A program made the position numbers and the translations under genes. A model generated the notes under the pieces. That model ran no database searches, was not told the origin of the DNA, and saw only the letters and a list, made by a program, of their open reading frames with translations. Source: Acidobacteriota bacterium (GTDB lineage: Bacteria > Acidobacteriota > Terriglobia > Acidiferrales > UBA7541). Taken from it: a stretch of DNA of 7,890 nt. Numbering within the stretch: position 1 is the first letter of the stretch; the number at the start of each line of letters is the position of its first letter. The stretch spans positions 1 to 7,890 of the forward strand of contig QHYP01000209.1 in NCBI GenBank assembly GCA_003224195.1. The letters run 5' to 3'. Positions 5,970 to 7,890 of the stretch are shown here, piece after piece.

Positions 5970-7382
5970 CTACGGGTGGGTCATGTCTTCCGGACGCACG
6001 AGCTTATCGAATTCTTCTCCCGTCAGGTAGCCGAGCTTGATGACGGCTTCACGCAAGCTTAGGTGTTCGTGGTGCGCGGTGTGTGCCGCCTTCGCGGCCT
6101 TGTCGTAGCCGATTTTCGGCGAAAGCGCGGTGACAAGCATCAGCGAATTCTTCACGTAGTGGTCGATCTGTTCGCGATTCACTTCGATGCCTCTGACGCA
6201 GTGGTCCACAAAACTGTTGCACACGTCGGCGAGAAGCTCGACGGAACGCAGGTAATTGAAGATGATCACCGGCTTGAAGACGTTCAATTCGAAATTGCCC
6301 TGCGAGCCGGCAAAGCCGATCGCAGCATCGTTGCCCATCACCTGCACGGCGACCATGGTCATGGCCTCGCACTGCGTGGGATTCACCTTGCCGGGCATGA
6401 TGGAGGAGCCGGGCTCGTTTTCCGGAAGCGTCAGCTCGCCAAGTCCGCAGCGCGGACCGGAGGCGAGCCAGCGAATGTCGTTGGCGACTTTCATGAGCGA
6501 GGCGGCAAGCGTTTTCAGTCCGCCGCTGGCGAAGACGATTTCGTCGTGCGCGGCGAGCGCGGCGAATTTGTTCGGATGCGAACGAAACGGCAGGCCCGTC
6601 AGTTCGGCGATTTTCTTTGCGGCGCGTTCGGCGAACTCCGGATGCGCGTTCAGTCCCGTGCCGACCGCCGTGCCGCCGATGGCCAGATCGTAAAGCCCGT
6701 CGAGAGCCATTGCGACGCGGGCGCCATCGCGGTCGAGCATGCTCACCCAGCCGGAGAATTCCTGTCCGACGGTGAGCGGCGTGGCGTCCTGGAGGTGCGT
6801 CCGGCCGATCTTCACGATGCCGGCGAATTGCCTGGCTTTGGCGTCGAGCGCGTCGCGAAGTTTTTTCACGGCAGGGAGCAGGCGGCGTGCAGTTTCCATC
6901 GCGGCGGCGATGTGCATCGCGGCCGGAAAGGTGTCGTTAGAAGACTGCGACATGTTGACGTCGTCGTTCGGATGAATGGGCTTCTTGCTGCCCAGGACGC
7001 CGCCGGCCATCTCGATGGCGCGGTTCGAGATGACTTCGTTGACGTTCATGTTGGTCTGCGTGCCGCTTCCCGTCTGCCAGACGCGCAGGGGAAAGTGATC
7101 GTTCAGGTTGCCGGAGATGACTTCGTCCGCAGCGGCGACGATCAGCCTGGCTTTTTCGGGAGAGAGTTTGCCGAGGTCCTGATTCACCAGCGCACAAGCT
7201 TTTTTCAGGATGCCGAACGCGCGGATGAGCTCCGGCGGCATGGTGTCTTTGCCGATGGCGAAGTGGATGAGCGAACGCGCGGTTTGCGCGCCGTAGTAGC
7301 GGTCCACCGGCACTTCCATCTTGCCCATGCTGTCGGTTTCCGTGCGTGTAGGGACGCCCGAGAGTCGCCTTGCTTCCGCCAT
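5970..7382 (-). CDS. fumC: Class II fumarate hydratase
   Basis: FumC is the iron-independent, homotetrameric, cytosolic fumarase that interconverts fumarate and L-malate in the TCA cycle. With the start at 7382 it is 470 residues, close to the 467 of E. coli FumC. That start is chosen over an upstream ATG at 7433 because GAGGAG (7396-7391) lies eight bases before it. Motifs are TGSGTQTNMNVNEV (104-117), SSNDTFP (147-153), GRTHLQDATPLTVGQE (193-208) with His196 matching E. coli His188, and the superfamily signature GSSIMPGKVNP (325-335) with Ser326 matching catalytic Ser318. TAVGTGLN (238-245) and KVNPTQCEA also favour fumarase over aspartase or argininosuccinate lyase. All catalytic residues I can check are present. 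It appears to be the first gene of a group that continues into the haem protein (66 bases) and the secreted protein. A long plus-strand open frame lies opposite it and is a coding shadow. Confidence 0.96.
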   Translation of the reverse strand: MAEARRLSGVPTRTETDSMGKMEVPVDRYYGAQTARSLIHFAIGKDTMPPELIRAFGILKKACALVNQDLGKLSPEKARLIVAAADEVISGNLNDHFPLRVWQTGSGTQTNMNVNEVISNRAIEMAGGVLGSKKPIHPNDDVNMSQSSNDTFPAAMHIAAAMETARRLLPAVKKLRDALDAKARQFAGIVKIGRTHLQDATPLTVGQEFSGWVSMLDRDGARVAMALDGLYDLAIGGTAVGTGLNAHPEFAERAAKKIAELTGLPFRSHPNKFAALAAHDEIVFASGGLKTLAASLMKVANDIRWLASGPRCGLGELTLPENEPGSSIMPGKVNPTQCEAMTMVAVQVMGNDAAIGFAGSQGNFELNVFKPVIIFNYLRSVELLADVCNSFVDHCVRGIEVNREQIDHYVKNSLMLVTALSPKIGYDKAAKAAHTAHHEHLSLREAVIKLGYLTGEEFDKLVRPEDMTHP

Positions 7383-7601
7383 GTGCGTCACTCCTCGCGG
7401 CGGTGGTGTGACCTTCCGCCCAACTCGGGTCAACCGTTCCAGTTTAGCAGGTGTAGGAAAGGAGTGCAGGGCAGAACAGAATCGTCCGGGTGACCAGTTG
7501 ATAGGAACGCCGCGGAGCGCGGATCAATTGGGGAACCGGGGATGTGGCTGGTCCAGCGGATCCCCTCTCCGACTGTTATGCACACGCAAACGCAGCTACG
7601 T

Positions 7602-7634
7602 TTGACACAAGCCTGCAATCAGGTACGGTATAAT
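7602..7634 (+). promoter_or_regulatory. Candidate sigma-70-type promoter with a long spacer, upstream of the radical SAM gene
   Basis: TTGACA at 7602-7607 and TATAAT at 7629-7634 both match the consensus hexamers exactly, in a GC-rich region where either is rare. The spacer is 21 bases, longer than the usual 16-18, so the pair may be weak, activator-dependent, or the -10 may work with a different -35. Transcription would start near 7641, giving a leader of about 22 bases. The rest of the gap between the fumC start and this gene (7383-7662, 280 bases) holds the fumC binding site and nothing else I can call. Confidence 0.5.
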
Positions 7635-7662
7635 TCCCAGGGGGATTTTTCCTCAACTCTCC

Positions 7663-7890
7663 ATGAATCCAGAGACTCGTGGGGTCGACGTATCTTTGTC
7701 GGTGCGATGGCGGCGCCGGTTGCGCTTTCTGCGCACGCGCGCCCGCGAACTGCGCATGATTGCCAAAGCGCTGCTTTCAACGGAGCATCCCATCCTTGTG
7801 CACATCATCCCGACGCGGCGCTGCAATCTGGCGTGCACCTATTGCAACGAGTTTGACGATTTTTCGCAGCCAGTGCCGCTGGAAGAGATG
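7663..7890 (+). CDS. Radical SAM protein, N-terminal part, runs off the right edge
   Basis: The first 76 residues of a radical SAM enzyme are present. TRRCNLACTYCNEFD (51-65) has the CxxxCxxC cluster motif with Cys54, Cys58 and Cys61, and the aromatic before the last Cys, typical of the family; these ligate the 4Fe-4S cluster that cleaves S-adenosylmethionine. The CNLxCxYC form is common in peptide- and lipid-modifying members, including those with SPASM or DUF3463-type C-termini, but the part that would show the substrate is missing. Residues 15-31 hold nine arginines, an unusually basic stretch before the domain. The start is uncertain: ATG at 7663 has only a distant GGGGGA (7641-7646), while an in-frame ATG at 7756 (Met32) has no binding site. 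It is transcribed away from fumC. Family assignment is good; function is unknown. Confidence 0.82.
   Translation, partial: MNPETRGVDVSLSVRWRRRLRFLRTRARELRMIAKALLSTEHPILVHIIPTRRCNLACTYCNEFDDFSQPVPLEEM

Noticed and set aside
7383..7433. Upstream start for FumC (ATG at 7433 on the minus strand)
   Set aside because: It would add 17 residues that overlap the GAGGAG binding site of the start at 7382; the shorter form matches the usual FumC length.
6063..7493. Long plus-strand open frame (476 codons) opposite fumC
   Set aside because: The minus strand encodes a full fumarase with all motifs. The opposite frame gives a His- and Asp-rich sequence with no family pattern, as expected from the complement of GC-rich codons.
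7542..7856. Plus-strand open frame overlapping the radical SAM gene start
   Set aside because: It is in another frame from the CxxxCxxC-encoding frame, shows no motif and crosses the promoter region.

Overview
The window is GC-rich (about 60% by eye) bacterial chromosomal DNA. It contains no RNA gene, insertion sequence, phage gene or CRISPR array that I can see. The mix of genes suggests a soil-type bacterium, and Acidobacteriota is my best guess: a subtilase with Ser-Thr-Ala-Ala-Val-Leu-Asp-Gln repeats, a lyase-like NHL propeller, a haem_bd-type c-haem protein and F420 genes. That assignment is inference from protein style, not from a marker gene.

Layout. A secreted S8 (subtilisin-like) peptidase runs off the left edge on the minus strand (start at 672). 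A 337-base divergent intergenic region separates it from a plus-strand secreted NHL-repeat protein (1010-2005), which keeps the residue pattern of peptidyl-alpha-hydroxyglycine alpha-amidating lyase and ends at a likely hairpin terminator. Next comes a plus-strand cofactor F420 block: cofH (2187-3461), cofC (3508-4197) and a PPOX-family, probably F420-dependent, oxidoreductase (4315-4713). This block meets, tail to tail, a minus-strand group that reads from right to left: fumC (7382-5970), a membrane-anchored CxxCH haem protein (5903-5370) and a secreted protein of unknown function (5342-4719). At the right edge a radical SAM protein starts on the plus strand (7663) and is cut off after 76 residues.

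How the genes work together. CofH (with CofG, not in this window) makes the deazaflavin FO. CofC makes the activated phosphoester that CofD (also absent here) joins to FO, giving dehydro-F420 or F420-0. The PPOX-type protein is the kind of small beta-barrel enzyme that binds F420, so the block may pair cofactor synthesis with a cofactor user. The minus-strand group joins a cytosolic TCA enzyme to two exported proteins, one predicted to bind haem covalently. The spacing (66 and 27 bases) allows one transcript, but no shared pathway is evident.

Most notable points: the isolated cofH-cofC-PPOX block without cofG, cofD or cofE; the peptidase repeat, whose two copies are identical in protein but differ synonymously at five of seven codons; the apparently complete catalytic set of the lyase-like propeller; and several candidate regulatory dyads. 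I found no clear evidence of a wholly new system.
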